Positions 1 to 9,756 of a DNA stretch of 52,304 bases are shown here, piece by piece. Below the pieces are notes generated by a model. That model worked only from the letters and a program-made list of their open reading frames with translations. It ran no database searches and was not told the origin of the DNA. A program made the position numbers and the translations under genes. The stretch is from Planctomycetota bacterium (lineage in GTDB: Bacteria > Planctomycetota > Planctomycetia > Pirellulales > Pirellulaceae): assembly GCA_026692865.1 (NCBI GenBank), contig JAPLNI010000034.1, positions 1-52,304 of the forward strand, in the 5' to 3' direction. Position 1 is the stretch's first letter, and each line of letters begins with the position of its first letter.

Positions 1-365
<365 letters not shown>

Positions 366-518
366 CGGAATCCTGCACTCTTCGCAGAGTCATGATTCAT
401 AATGATCGTTTCACAATGTATGTGCGGTTGTCGCAAGCCAATGGGCGAAGACAGCCGAGTAGAAAACCATTTACCAATCCAAACACAGGGCGCCTAGGCA
501 GACATGTCTAGGTGTCCT

Positions 519-628
519 CTCCGGTGACCATATCCGAAAGGCCACACCTGTTCCCTTCTCGAACACAGTAGTTAAGCTTTCGGAGCCGATGATAGTGTAT
601 ACCAATGCGAAAGTAGGTATCGCCGGTC
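519..628 (+). rRNA. rrf: 5S ribosomal RNA
   Basis: A segment of about 110 nt has the 5S pattern: a CCGGTGACC start, then CACACCTGTTCCCTTCTCGAA (loop B/C region), AGTAGTTAAGC, and a 3' part ending in GTATCGCCGG. The 5' CCGG and 3' CCGG ends can pair as helix I. It lies about 150 nt after the 23S end and directly before a strong terminator. Ends are accurate to a few bases. Confidence 0.93.
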
Positions 629-632
629 TTTT

Positions 633-668
633 AAAAACCCCTTGTTGAATATTCAACAAGGGGTTTTT
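633..668 (+). terminator. Rho-independent terminator of the rRNA operon
   Basis: A near-perfect inverted repeat (AAAAACCCCTTGTTGAAT / ATTCAACAAGGGGTTTTT) is followed by a T run at 663-669. The stem is about 17 bp with almost no loop. It begins a few bases after the end of 5S rRNA, which is where the rrn transcript should stop. Confidence 0.92.
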
Positions 669-1160
669 TATTTGTCTTGCATAAATCTTTTGTCAATCCT
701 TGGCCGCCAAATTTTGAATTCGGCTCATACAGAAAAGAGACAAAGTCTTGGTTTTCCACACACTGGAAAGCGTCACGATAAAGGACTCAGGCTGCGATCT
801 GATCAACCAGGTAGTTCTCAATCGTTGGAATTTTATGAGAGGTTCCATCTTTCATGAAGACCAGCACCGATCCTTGTCGAACTTCATCAATCAATGTTTG
901 TCGGTCCATGTGCCATTTTTTAAGAAAAAGATCGTCAAGCGAAAACGCATCGGTTTGAGGTACTTCATTTCATTCCGAATTAAAACGATTCGTCAAACAG
1001 CGGTCGGTTAAATGGGCGGTCATGGAGGTAATTGGGCGCCGGGGACAGGGACACCCGCACTACTGCTCGACGACAGCTGCCCTGGTGGGCTTGGGGGACC
1101 CGTTTTGAATGGGTGGATCGTTTGGCATTGCCCATGCTAATGGCGATCGGTTGCTTTGAC
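669..1160. other. Gene-free stretch after the rRNA operon
   Basis: No open frame here has a convincing ribosome site, domain or consistent coding character. At 1040-1060 there is a GGGGACAGGGACACCCGC string related to the GGGGACAC repeats found elsewhere in the window. The right edge merges into the first IS4 relic. Confidence 0.5.
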
Positions 1161-1830
1161 AGAAGCTCGAGACTTGATAGTTTCCAACCGCGCAGCGGCG
1201 AACCGACTCGGTGCCTCAGAGACGCAGAGCTTTTATAGATCGGTCGGTTTTAGTTTTTCGATGTTGATGCTCGAGTTCCCCCTAAGCTTGCCCAGCCGCT
1301 CATGTAGAAACAGATTATTTCGAAGGTTCGCTTCTTCGGGGATCAACCTGTGTACAGCAAGATCAACATGGATGCGATGATCGCGCTATAGACTTGAAGC
1401 TCGACAGCTTCCTGCTTGGTACTCAAGAGACGACGTCAACCTAAAAGATGTTTAAACATCTTGAAGAATAATTCGATGAGCCACCTGTACTTGTAAATCA
1501 TCGAGATCAAGTCTGCTGGTACATCCTGCATATCCGTGACCAGTCGAATCGACCCATCGCTTCCTGGACCTTTGCTTGAAAGCTTTCGGCCACGCCGACG
1601 ACCTCGGCTGATTTGCGGTGCTCCCTTGATAATCACAAGACGAACCGTTTGGTTAAAATCGCATCTTTTGCTGCTTTTCGAGCACCACGCGCTCGTCGGC
1701 TAATCCCTTTGGGTTTGCAAAGGTGACGTCGATTCGGTTTGGAATTCCCTTGAGGATCTCAAACTGCGTATGCAATCGATAACCTCATGTTGGAGTCCAG
1801 CGCCAATAGTGATCCAAGCTAGCTTAGCTG
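1161..1830 (-). pseudogene. IS4-family transposase relic, copy A
   Basis: Read on the minus strand, broken frames spell an IS4-type DDE transposase. At 1655-1815 is the middle part containing GIPNRIDVT and NPKGLADERVVLEK. At about 1430-1640 an open stretch ends in the diagnostic YRWLIELFFKMFKHLLG (the Y-R-W-x-x-E signature around the catalytic Glu). At 1161-1430 follows the C-terminal part LLSTKQEAVELQVYSAIIAS with stop codons. Compared with copy B (4417-4754), the segment carrying the DRGY aspartate region is deleted. No intact terminal repeats were found. The copy is dead, and its age is shown by many stops plus a deletion. Confidence 0.85.
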
Positions 1831-2234
1831 GCTGTTTTGCCAGGAATATTGGGGTACCGATTCAACACGCAAACCCACGGACACCCGCAGGGGTTTTGCA
1901 TTGATCGGTTTTGGTGAATGGCGTTTGATTATTGATCCGTTTGGAAGTCTAGAATTGGAGTCGGATTCGAGTCCAAGGGCTTCAAGGAGCCAGAATGGTG
2001 TAGTCTTTCGATGGCTACACGAGAACGCTGTCAGGGTCGTCCCGGTGATGATTGTTGTCAGTGCTATTGCAATTATTCTTACTGACGTTTGAGCAACTCT
2101 TTGGCCCGGGTTCGGATCTTGTACCGCTGATGACGCTGCCTGCTTCGTGTGAATTCGAGTACCGTGGGTTTGCCCGCGACGGTGCTGAATAACTTTCCAA
2201 AGTCTCGCGTTAGTTCAAACCATGGGGAGGACCC

Positions 2235-2330
2235 ACGGGGACACACAATTCTCTGGGGTTCTCAACTTCAACATCTAATTTTTTGCGAGGGACGACAAAC
2301 AGGGACACGCACAAACCGGACCGCTCGGAT
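2235..2330. repeat. GGGGACAC-type dispersed repeat, copy 1
   Basis: The block starting CACGGGGACACACAATTCTC and continuing CTCAACTTCAACATCTAATTTTT matches, with few changes, the block at 27045-27120, in the same orientation. The flanking phrase CAGGGACACGCACAAA also recurs inverted at 8990-9070. The function is unknown; it looks like a REP-like or MITE-like repeat. Confidence 0.6.
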
Positions 2331-2441
2331 TTGATTGCTAAATGTCGTGCAAGGGCAACTGACAACCAAACCCACCCGCCACAGAGTTGCAACCTTCCGA
2401 TTTTGCGGGTGTCCCCAAAATGTCCCCTCCCAAAATGTCCT

Positions 2442-2630
2442 GTGTTACGTTCTCGTGGAAGTTCGATTCCCTTTGTCGCCACGACTGCCTACGCGCTTGC
2501 AGATGACAAGCAAAAATGCCTGGATGCTGGTTGCGATGCCTGCGTTTCGAAACAGATCGTTCGATCTGAGTTGGTTGCTACTATCTCTTCTTGGATGGCG
2601 AGACGACACGAGTACACGCCGTCTGAGTGA
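2442..2630 (+). pseudogene. C-terminal fragment of a response-regulator receiver domain
   Basis: The translated segment contains IPFVATTAYALADDKQKCLD followed by AGCDACVSKQI. This is the alpha4-beta5-alpha5 part of a CheY-like receiver domain: the usual I-P-I-V-A-L-T-A switch Thr region and the C-x-x-A-G-x-D-x-y-x-x-K-P signature, with the normally invariant K-P here K-Q. The N-terminal half with the phospho-acceptor Asp is missing, and upstream sequence in this frame is repeat-derived. I read it as a degraded end of a hybrid kinase or response regulator. The segment 1831-2441 before it holds no other recognisable gene. Confidence 0.6.
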
Positions 2631-2844
2631 TGTTGACCGCTACGATTAAGGTTTCCGATTGCGCTGATCTGTGCCATCGATTTTTTTCGCGACTCGCCAA
2701 TGGAAGTTGGTTTTTGACGACTTGCCAAGGGCTAGAAGGGAATTTGGTTTCGCTTGAAATCAAGATTGGATTCTTGTTTCAAAACCGTGGTTTCCTTGGT
2801 AGAACACACTATTCGAGTTTTGGACTAGACGAGGAAAATCGCTT

Positions 2845-4416
2845 GTGAAAAACCAACATGCAGTCAGCGCGTTCTTATTTTGGCTTTGCTGCGAGTTGTG
2901 CTGCTCTGCCGCTGCCGACACGTTCTTTGAGATTCAAGTGATTGACAAGCAGACTCGTCGAGGTGTGCCGATGGTGGAACTGATCACCGTCGATGACGTT
3001 GTCTACATCACCGACAGCGCAGGTCGTATTGCATTTCATGAACCGGAGTTGTCTGGAACTGAGGTCTTTTTTAAAGTGCAATCACCCGGCTACTCCAGTG
3101 CAAAAGACGGGTTTGGAATGGAGGGGGTTCGATTTATTGTTGAGCCGGGAAAGTCACATACGATTGAGGTGACTCGAGAGAATCTAGCTGAGCGACTGTA
3201 TCGAATTACTGGCCGAGATATTTACCTGGACACGATTCGCTTGGGGCACGAGGCACCGATCAGGAATCCACTCGGAACAGGCAAGGTCATTGGCCAAGAT
3301 ACAGTGCAGAGCGTAAGCTACCGAAACCAGTTATGGTGGTTCTGGGGAGACACGAATCGGTTGTCCTATCCCTTGGGTCTTTTTCGTACCGCAGGTGCTG
3401 TTTCGGAACCACCAAACAGTGGTGGGCTAGATCCATCGGTAGGTGTCGATCTTGAGTACTTTACTAAAGAAGACGGCTTCGCTCGAGCCATGGTGGACGT
3501 TTCCAACCAAGAGGGAGTTGTTTGGATTCACGGCACCTGTACTGTGCCTGATGAAACCGGCATGGAACATATTGTTGCGCAGTATTCGCGACGAATGGGC
3601 ATGTCGGAACCGCTCGAGCAAGGAATTGTTCGTTGGAACGATGACCGGGCGATATTCGAAGTCCATGAAGTGATCGAACTGCAAGAAAAATGGCGTACTC
3701 TTCAGGGACATCCGATTCGGCATTCGGATGCTGGTGTCGACTACCTTTACCTTGGCAATCCGTTTTCAGTCACGCGTGTTCCAGCAACACTCTCAGCCTT
3801 GGCGAATCGGAATGCCTACGAGTCATTTACTTGTCGAGAAGACCTTGCCAGCGATCCTCCATCAGAACAACAACTTGCTAACGCAAAGCCACTGCGAGAT
3901 TCTTTGGGTCAACTGGTATGGAGCTGGAAAAAGGCACCACCGGTGACGCAGCGGGACGAGAGTCGCTGGCTGAAACAAGGGCTGATAAGTATCGAAGAAG
4001 CTCACTATCTACCTCGTGATGTGGAATCCCCAAAACGGGTCGTCGAGATGCATGCCGGAACAGTTCATTGGAACGATTACCGCAAGCGATGGGTGATGGT
4101 GGCGATCGAACAAGCGTGGGACCAGAAAAGCCCTTCGTTCCTCGGTGAAGTGTTTTACTCGGAGTCTTCGACACTTCAAGGACCTTTCGAAAAAGCCGTT
4201 AAAATCGCGACTCATCCCCGACAGAGTTTTTACAATCCATGCCACCACCCGTTTTTCGATCAAAATGGCGGTCGTACTATTTACTTCGAGGGGACCTATT
4301 GCAATACATTTACCAACTCACCAGCCACGCCGCGGTATAACTACAACCAGATGATGTATCGACTGAACCTAGACGACCCTCGGCTGTTGAGAACAATCGA
4401 TTCAGGCACAGAATGA
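2845..4416 (+). CDS. Secreted beta-propeller protein, glycoside-hydrolase-like
   Basis: This is a 523-residue protein starting at GTG with GAGG about 10 bases upstream (2831-2834). Residues 1-24 form an export signal ending at a CSAAA-D type site. Residues 25-115 look like a small beta-sandwich (carboxypeptidase-regulatory-like: VIDKQTRRGVPMVELITVDD, TDSAGRIAF). From about 125 on, repeated W/F-rich strands such as QLWWFWGDTNR, HAGTVHWNDYRKRWVMV and YNPCHHPFFDQ suggest a five-bladed propeller like those of GH43-type enzymes. Catalytic residues cannot be assigned. It is flanked on both sides by transposase relics, so it has no operon partners. The fold is inferred, and the substrate is unknown. 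Confidence 0.8.
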   Translation: MKNQHAVSAFLFWLCCELCCSAAADTFFEIQVIDKQTRRGVPMVELITVDDVVYITDSAGRIAFHEPELSGTEVFFKVQSPGYSSAKDGFGMEGVRFIVEPGKSHTIEVTRENLAERLYRITGRDIYLDTIRLGHEAPIRNPLGTGKVIGQDTVQSVSYRNQLWWFWGDTNRLSYPLGLFRTAGAVSEPPNSGGLDPSVGVDLEYFTKEDGFARAMVDVSNQEGVVWIHGTCTVPDETGMEHIVAQYSRRMGMSEPLEQGIVRWNDDRAIFEVHEVIELQEKWRTLQGHPIRHSDAGVDYLYLGNPFSVTRVPATLSALANRNAYESFTCREDLASDPPSEQQLANAKPLRDSLGQLVWSWKKAPPVTQRDESRWLKQGLISIEEAHYLPRDVESPKRVVEMHAGTVHWNDYRKRWVMVAIEQAWDQKSPSFLGEVFYSESSTLQGPFEKAVKIATHPRQSFYNPCHHPFFDQNGGRTIYFEGTYCNTFTNSPATPRYNYNQMMYRLNLDDPRLLRTIDSGTE

Positions 4417-4754
4417 AGGCGAGCTCCGAGAGTGGCTTTGACTCGATGACTTCATATTGAATCTTGTTAAAACGCGGCAGAGATAACTACTCTTCTTAGA
4501 AACGATCAGGTTCCATAGTTTCGGCTTTTGATAACCACGGTCCATCACGTAGAGTCGCACGGACTCAAGGGTCTTTTCGAGCACAACGCGCTCGTCGGCT
4601 AATCCCTTTGGGTTTGCAGAGGTGACGTCGATTCGGTTTGGAATTCCCTTAAGGATCTCAAACTGCGTATGCAATCTATAACCGCATGTTGGAGTTCCAT
4701 CGCCGATAGTGATCCAAGCTAGCTCTCTGGTCCTGTCTCCCTGGTCCCGGAAGG
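4417..4754 (-). pseudogene. IS4-family transposase relic, copy B
   Basis: On the minus strand an open stretch of 118 residues encodes the central part of an IS4-type transposase: AWITIGDGTPTCGYRLHTQF, then GIPNRIDVTSANPKGLADER and YVMDRGYQKPKLW, where DRGY carries a catalytic-type Asp. About 150 bases at 4570-4720 match copy A (1670-1815) at roughly nine of ten positions. Both the N-terminal end and the C-terminal Y-R-W-x-x-E part are missing. Its left edge is near the stop of the secreted protein and its right edge abuts the stop of the dockerin protein, so it sits exactly between two convergent genes. Confidence 0.85.
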
Positions 4755-7700
4755 TCATTTCCAGGTTTCCCCATAGGTCATTTCCAGATTTTTTCGGAAA
4801 GACCGCACGAGTTTCTTTTGTACTATAGGTTTGGCGGTGAAATCGGAGAATTGGTATTCGCCATCAAAGTTGTTGAAATCGCAAAAGTACTGATCTACAG
4901 CTTCTCCTTCCGCATTTCCCTTAACACCAGTGCGTGCACGTGAATTCAAATGGTTGATGACGAGAAGAACGTCGATTGGAGAAACGTTTTCATCGTCATT
5001 AACATCAAGATATACCATTGGTCCAATCGTCAATCCGAAGTTACCAACTTGTCTGTTGAGAGCATTGATGACCACTAGCACGTCGAGTGGCGAAACATAT
5101 CCGTCCGCATTGACGTCGAAACTGTTAAGTGGATTGTGCCAGGTACCTTGAACAAGGATGGTCACGGTTGTCGGACGCGATTCAAATTCAGTTGCTAATG
5201 CGAGATAGACGAATGTGTCCGTCCCTGCAAATCCCAATCTAGGAGTGTAGGTGAATGAGCCATTTGGACTCAGATGCAAAACTCCATGTTTAGGAGCCTC
5301 TAGAACTTCAGCCCGCAACACGTCGCCGTCTATGTCGGAGTCGTTCTCAAGCACGCCGGTAGGAATGATCGCCTGCCATTGTTGCCAACTTTGCCCTTTA
5401 CCGAGCCAAACACTCGATCCCGAGGGACTGGAGAATGCCGAAATCGCTGGTTCCGGGAGCGATTGAACCAACCGGGAATCCAGTGCGTCATAAAATCCGT
5501 TGGCACCTACCGCCAATTCTTGTGTTGCGGCAAGAATTCGCTCTGGGAACGCGCGCAGCGGGAAAGGTTTGGCTGCCGAATTGCTGACGTTGACTTGGAA
5601 CCCACCAAGATAAAAAAAGCTCCCGTCTGAGGAAAGCGTATGGCTCTGGCCACGAGTGTGTTGATTGTAGTCTTGGAGCGGGTCGAGGCGAGTGGCCACG
5701 AGTTTATCGAGTGCATTTCCTCCAATCTGGAAACTCGTCATACTACCGCCATACCAAACCCCGCTATAAAGTCTACTTGATCGCCAGTCGTAGGCCAAAA
5801 GATTACTGCTGCCACCATTGGATTCCCTCGCAAGCTCTAGGAGAGGTGTTTGGTTGTCCTCGGGGAATTCGTAAAGCACCGCGTCTTGATCCCACTCACG
5901 TTGCAAATAAAGAATTCGATTTCGAGCAATCGCTTCGAAGTTGCCAGAGGTATTCTGGGGTGATACCTTCGAAATCCATTCGCGTGAAACAACATCGAAC
6001 CGGTGAATTTGATTGGTTCCCAATCGTAGCGGGTAGGCTTGGTGCGCATTGGAGCCGCTTCGTTCCGAAACAAACAAAAAGCGATCGTCAGGCGTCATGT
6101 CGATTTTAACAACGTAAGCCATCGTGATAAGACTCCCAATAAGTTCCTTCGACTTGAGATCAAATATCTGAACGCCCGGTGCTGACCCTATGGCAATAAC
6201 GCCATAGCGTTCCGAAACGGATACGAGACTGTCATCTGCGTTCTGCGACACAAAGTCACGAATCTTGCGTACTGGAGGCACGCCGGAATCGCGAATTCCA
6301 ACACTTAGAGTATTTCCGATGTCAACGGCGTAGCGATCGTCCATTGTCTTGGGGGGCTTTCCCACCGGCGAAGGATTTTCGACTCGGATGGTTACCGTCC
6401 GAACCTCCGACTTTTGGCGTTCGTCAGAGACACGATACCTAAAGATATCAGTACCCACAAATCCAAACCTTGGAACGTATTCCACGCTGCCTTTTGAATC
6501 CAGAATGGTCAAACTACCATTCGAAGGCTGAGCGAGCACTTCAAGTTTCAGCGCGTCGCCATCCACATCCTGGGCAGTAGCTAGCAATCCTACACGAACG
6601 CCATCCAACGAGTAATGCTGTAGTCGATCTGTTTCAGGATCAAACGTCCACCAGTGTCGGGAATCGTCTGAGACGAAGTGAACATCTGAGGTGAAATCTG
6701 TTTTGCCAATATAGGCACCCGAAACGTCGTATATCTCATTTTTGCCGAAGGCTAATTCACTCGACGCAGCGTAGATGTCTTGCCTTAGCTTTCTCGGAGG
6801 TCTCTCGACATTAGCTGCATCGACCTGCAACCGTCCTGAATAAATCCGCTTACCGTCAGTAGAGAGCGTTGCCGATCGCAAATCGTTGTTAGCCAACGAA
6901 TCGATCTCTACTGTGTTTGCAAGGTACAGATTGTTGTTAATAGTCTGGAGTGTATAGACAGACTCAGAATTTGTATGGTAAAGACGTCCTGATTGGTTGT
7001 CGTATTCAAAATCTCCTCGGTAGTGCACAAGCACCTGGCTCAATTCAACTACCTTCCTATCCGGCATGGACAATCGATTCAGAAACACGCTGACCGGTCC
7101 GTAACAACTCGCAGTGAATACCTTTGTGGCTGAGACTGCTTCGATGCGACAATGTTCTGAATTGGATTCGTAGGCAGTCCAAACGTTGTTGACCATGTCA
7201 TAGACATGAACAAAAGTCGTTTGTGGCTGAGGGAGGATTGCTCCTGCGTTACGAGAGTACTCGAAGTTATAGTCTGCAACCACGAGATACAGACCGTCTG
7301 GTGTCAAATCCATGTCCGTAAAGACGTTAAACGCTGAGCGTTCGCTAACAACCCCTCGCGTTTTTGAATCGATAATCCGAACCTTCGTTGCGAAATTGCG
7401 AACTGCTAAAAGACCGGTTGTCGACGAATACTCCATTTGCCGAACGTTTCCTCCTGCGGGAAACTCGTCCAGCAACCTAGTCCCTACGTTAAAGGCTCCC
7501 GTCTCCCGCGTGATTCGAAGCCTACTGTCTCGATCGACATGGAACTCCAAGTCTGGAGCAGTTGGAGCTTGATTTTGAGCTACGAGAGTAGAAATGGTTA
7601 TTCGGACTGTAGCGCGCGAAGTTGCCCCGCTCTCGTCGGTCAGTACATAGCGGAAGTTGTCACTGCCAACGTAGTCCTTCTTTGGTCGGTAGCTGAACGA

Positions 7701-8837
7701 ACCGTCTGCGTTGAGCGTCACTGTACCATTGACGGGGTTCGTATCGAGTCGCACCGACACTTTTTTCATTCGGTCGGTAACGTCGTTTGCGAGCACCCCT
7801 TGCTTCTGAGTCGATAGTAAGAATCGATGAATGCGGTTTGACACTTTCTCTGCGATCCAAACGTCTCGACCGCTTGCAGAAACATGGATCTCCCCGACCG
7901 GAAATTCAATCGTGCCAAGAAGCTTGCCATCGCGGCTATCGAAATAGCGACCGTTGATGCCGAATGCGACCGCACTTGAAGCGGCAATAATAGGTTCTGT
8001 GTGCAAAAACAAGTTGTTGGAAACGTCATCTGCTTCCACTTGAAGTCCGCCATAGAACAGCGATGCACCATCCGACGAAAGAAATGTGCCACCTTCCAAT
8101 GATCCTCCAGCGCGGGCGGAACCATAGAGCCCAGTAGATTGAATGGGTAAAAGGTGGTCTGCAACTATACGATAAACATATATCTGGCCGCTACTCGAGC
8201 GAGACTCGCCAAAGAAAACCATACCCGAACTGGGCTGATACTCGATGTCACCTACTTTGCTATGCACGCTATGACTTAGCTCGGTCATTGTACGACTTGG
8301 AATGTCGAAGTCGTAAAGACCAAGAGGATCGCCAAGACGATAGTCACCAAGAAGCAAGACACGGTTCTCCGAAACGGCTTCGATTTTTATCGAGCCTGCC
8401 GGCGGCCACAACGATTCCCACGTGAAAGTCGAACAATCGAATCGATGGACAATCCCCTTGTTGGGCGATCGCACGCCAATTCCCGACTCTCCCGCGAAGA
8501 GGAATCGCTCGTCGGGAGTTAGCGAAATGTCTACGAATGTAGATCGAGGTGCCTGTGAGCTAACTACAAGCTGCGTTTTAAGGTTGATCACCTTGATGGA
8601 TTTACCATCTGAACTTCTAACAAACATTAACCCAAAACGATTGGAAGTCTCGATTTGAGCTACCCCGCCAAGCTCAAATGTCTCGACATCAATCAGCGAT
8701 TGATATCCGGACTTCTCATAACCAATGTGGAGTTCCCCGTTTTTTGGAAGGGAATAAGCGTCATCCATCGCGGACACCGCCAACGTACGCCGATCCTCCA
8801 ACTTTTCGAACAATAAGCTTCGTTTCAGTCGTTGCAT
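4755..8837 (-). CDS. Giant secreted dockerin protein with three propeller-in-Ig units
   Basis: This 1360-residue protein begins with a planctomycete-type N-terminal sorting motif (FEKLEDRRTLA, residues 10-20). Three units of about 400 residues follow (24-416, 424-820, 830-1230). Each opens with a first Ig strand (DDAYSLPKNGELHIG; APDLEFHVDRDSRLRI; DDRYAVDIGNTLSVG), then about 300 residues of propeller-like repeats (LTPDERFLFAGE; LTPDGLYLVVAD; MTPDDRFLFVSE). Each closes with the rest of a Big_9/cadherin-like Ig domain (GVLANDV..NGTVTLNADGSFSY; LLATAQDVDGD; GVLENDSDIDGD). At 1239-1298 is a type I dockerin with two calcium loops (DVNADGYVSPLDV; DVNDDENVSPIDV), pointing to cohesin-type or surface assembly. 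The tail after AEGEAVDQYF (about 1317) is atypical, lysine-rich and next to an IS relic, so it may be an extension. Confidence 0.88.
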   Translation of the reverse strand: MQRLKRSLLFEKLEDRRTLAVSAMDDAYSLPKNGELHIGYEKSGYQSLIDVETFELGGVAQIETSNRFGLMFVRSSDGKSIKVINLKTQLVVSSQAPRSTFVDISLTPDERFLFAGESGIGVRSPNKGIVHRFDCSTFTWESLWPPAGSIKIEAVSENRVLLLGDYRLGDPLGLYDFDIPSRTMTELSHSVHSKVGDIEYQPSSGMVFFGESRSSSGQIYVYRIVADHLLPIQSTGLYGSARAGGSLEGGTFLSSDGASLFYGGLQVEADDVSNNLFLHTEPIIAASSAVAFGINGRYFDSRDGKLLGTIEFPVGEIHVSASGRDVWIAEKVSNRIHRFLLSTQKQGVLANDVTDRMKKVSVRLDTNPVNGTVTLNADGSFSYRPKKDYVGSDNFRYVLTDESGATSRATVRITISTLVAQNQAPTAPDLEFHVDRDSRLRITRETGAFNVGTRLLDEFPAGGNVRQMEYSSTTGLLAVRNFATKVRIIDSKTRGVVSERSAFNVFTDMDLTPDGLYLVVADYNFEYSRNAGAILPQPQTTFVHVYDMVNNVWTAYESNSEHCRIEAVSATKVFTASCYGPVSVFLNRLSMPDRKVVELSQVLVHYRGDFEYDNQSGRLYHTNSESVYTLQTINNNLYLANTVEIDSLANNDLRSATLSTDGKRIYSGRLQVDAANVERPPRKLRQDIYAASSELAFGKNEIYDVSGAYIGKTDFTSDVHFVSDDSRHWWTFDPETDRLQHYSLDGVRVGLLATAQDVDGDALKLEVLAQPSNGSLTILDSKGSVEYVPRFGFVGTDIFRYRVSDERQKSEVRTVTIRVENPSPVGKPPKTMDDRYAVDIGNTLSVGIRDSGVPPVRKIRDFVSQNADDSLVSVSERYGVIAIGSAPGVQIFDLKSKELIGSLITMAYVVKIDMTPDDRFLFVSERSGSNAHQAYPLRLGTNQIHRFDVVSREWISKVSPQNTSGNFEAIARNRILYLQREWDQDAVLYEFPEDNQTPLLELARESNGGSSNLLAYDWRSSRLYSGVWYGGSMTSFQIGGNALDKLVATRLDPLQDYNQHTRGQSHTLSSDGSFFYLGGFQVNVSNSAAKPFPLRAFPERILAATQELAVGANGFYDALDSRLVQSLPEPAISAFSSPSGSSVWLGKGQSWQQWQAIIPTGVLENDSDIDGDVLRAEVLEAPKHGVLHLSPNGSFTYTPRLGFAGTDTFVYLALATEFESRPTTVTILVQGTWHNPLNSFDVNADGYVSPLDVLVVINALNRQVGNFGLTIGPMVYLDVNDDENVSPIDVLLVINHLNSRARTGVKGNAEGEAVDQYFCDFNNFDGEYQFSDFTAKPIVQKKLVRSFRKNLEMTYGETWK

Positions 8838-9756
8838 CGTAAGTTTCGCAATTGCGACAAATGGTCCTCCAAATCACGCAGCATGTTTTGGACAGTTTAG
8901 TTCGCAATCCGAGGAATACGAGAGTTAAGTGGGAACAGAAAAGGGGTCGGGGCGATAGTGTTCGGCCTACGGGTCTGTAGGTACGGGTCTGTAGGGGACA
9001 TGCACAAAAGGCAGAGGGTCGTCAGGCACAATCGACAAAAGTCGTTACTATTTGTGCGTGTCCCCTGGCTCCAGGCTCGCTGGCTCCAGACTCGCTGTTT
9101 CTGTGCGTGTCCCCAGGCTCTGTTTCCCAGGCTCTGTTTCGGGGATAAGTTGTGCCATTGCTCCGACCGGACGGATAACTCAGCAGCTTCGATCTGATGT
9201 GCCTGGAGAGATGATCGTGCATGCAACGCTTCGCGATGATAGCACGATGTTTTTGCATTTTGGAAATTGGCTTAATGTATTCGCAGTAGTTGGACTTTCG
9301 GTCTATTTTTTGATGAATAGCTTTTTGTTTTCGGGCCGGCTTACTCGACGCCACTGAGTCCTGTTGGCAGGATTGCAATTCCGCCTAGCTGGCCGAGTCG
9401 TCGTATAGCGGAAGGAATCGTGGCTAGACATCAGAGCGGAAGCAACGGGGATGCCTACAATGCGTCCGCCTCCCACAGCTATTGATGACAAAACGATGCA
9501 CTCGCTCGCTCCATTAGCCAGCCAGTGCAAACCGCCGCTATTTGTGGTTGTCCCCCAGTACCACACCCTCAGTTGGACTTGTGAATTAGTGCTACCTTTG
9601 ATAGAAGCCGCTTCATTCGGCAAAGCTCAGGGAAGGTAGAAGATGGCACAGCGACCAACTGGAAGATCGGTTGGACTGGTTGTTTTCACACAAAACATCC
9701 ATTGATTGTATTGCTTTGGAGCCCTAGCCGTAGCTTAGGATGATAGGCTGGTATCC
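8838..9756. other. Gene-free stretch with palindromic repeats
   Basis: These 919 bases lie between two divergent genes. The repeat block at 8940-9140 is described separately. From 9141 to 9756 the short open frames on both strands lack ribosome sites and recognisable domains. Promoters for the dockerin gene and the coiled-coil gene must lie here, but no -35/-10 pair stands out. Confidence 0.45.
8940..9140. repeat. Cluster of GGGGACAC inverted and tandem repeats
   Basis: TACGGGTCTGTAGG occurs twice in tandem at about 8968-8995, running into GGGGACATGCACAAA. About 55 bases later comes the inverted counterpart TTTGTGCGTGTCCCC (9050-9065), followed by tandem half-repeats CTGGCTCCAGGCTCG / CTGGCTCCAGACTCG, a second TGTGCGTGTCCCC, and CAGGCTCTGTTTC twice. 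Together this is a REP/BIME-like palindromic cluster. No neighbouring REP-associated transposase gene is seen. Confidence 0.65.

Noticed and set aside
9022-9378. Opposing open frames of about 100 codons over the repeat cluster
   Set aside because: They follow the repeat sequence, contain repeated W/R/S/Q or C/P strings and have no ribosome site.
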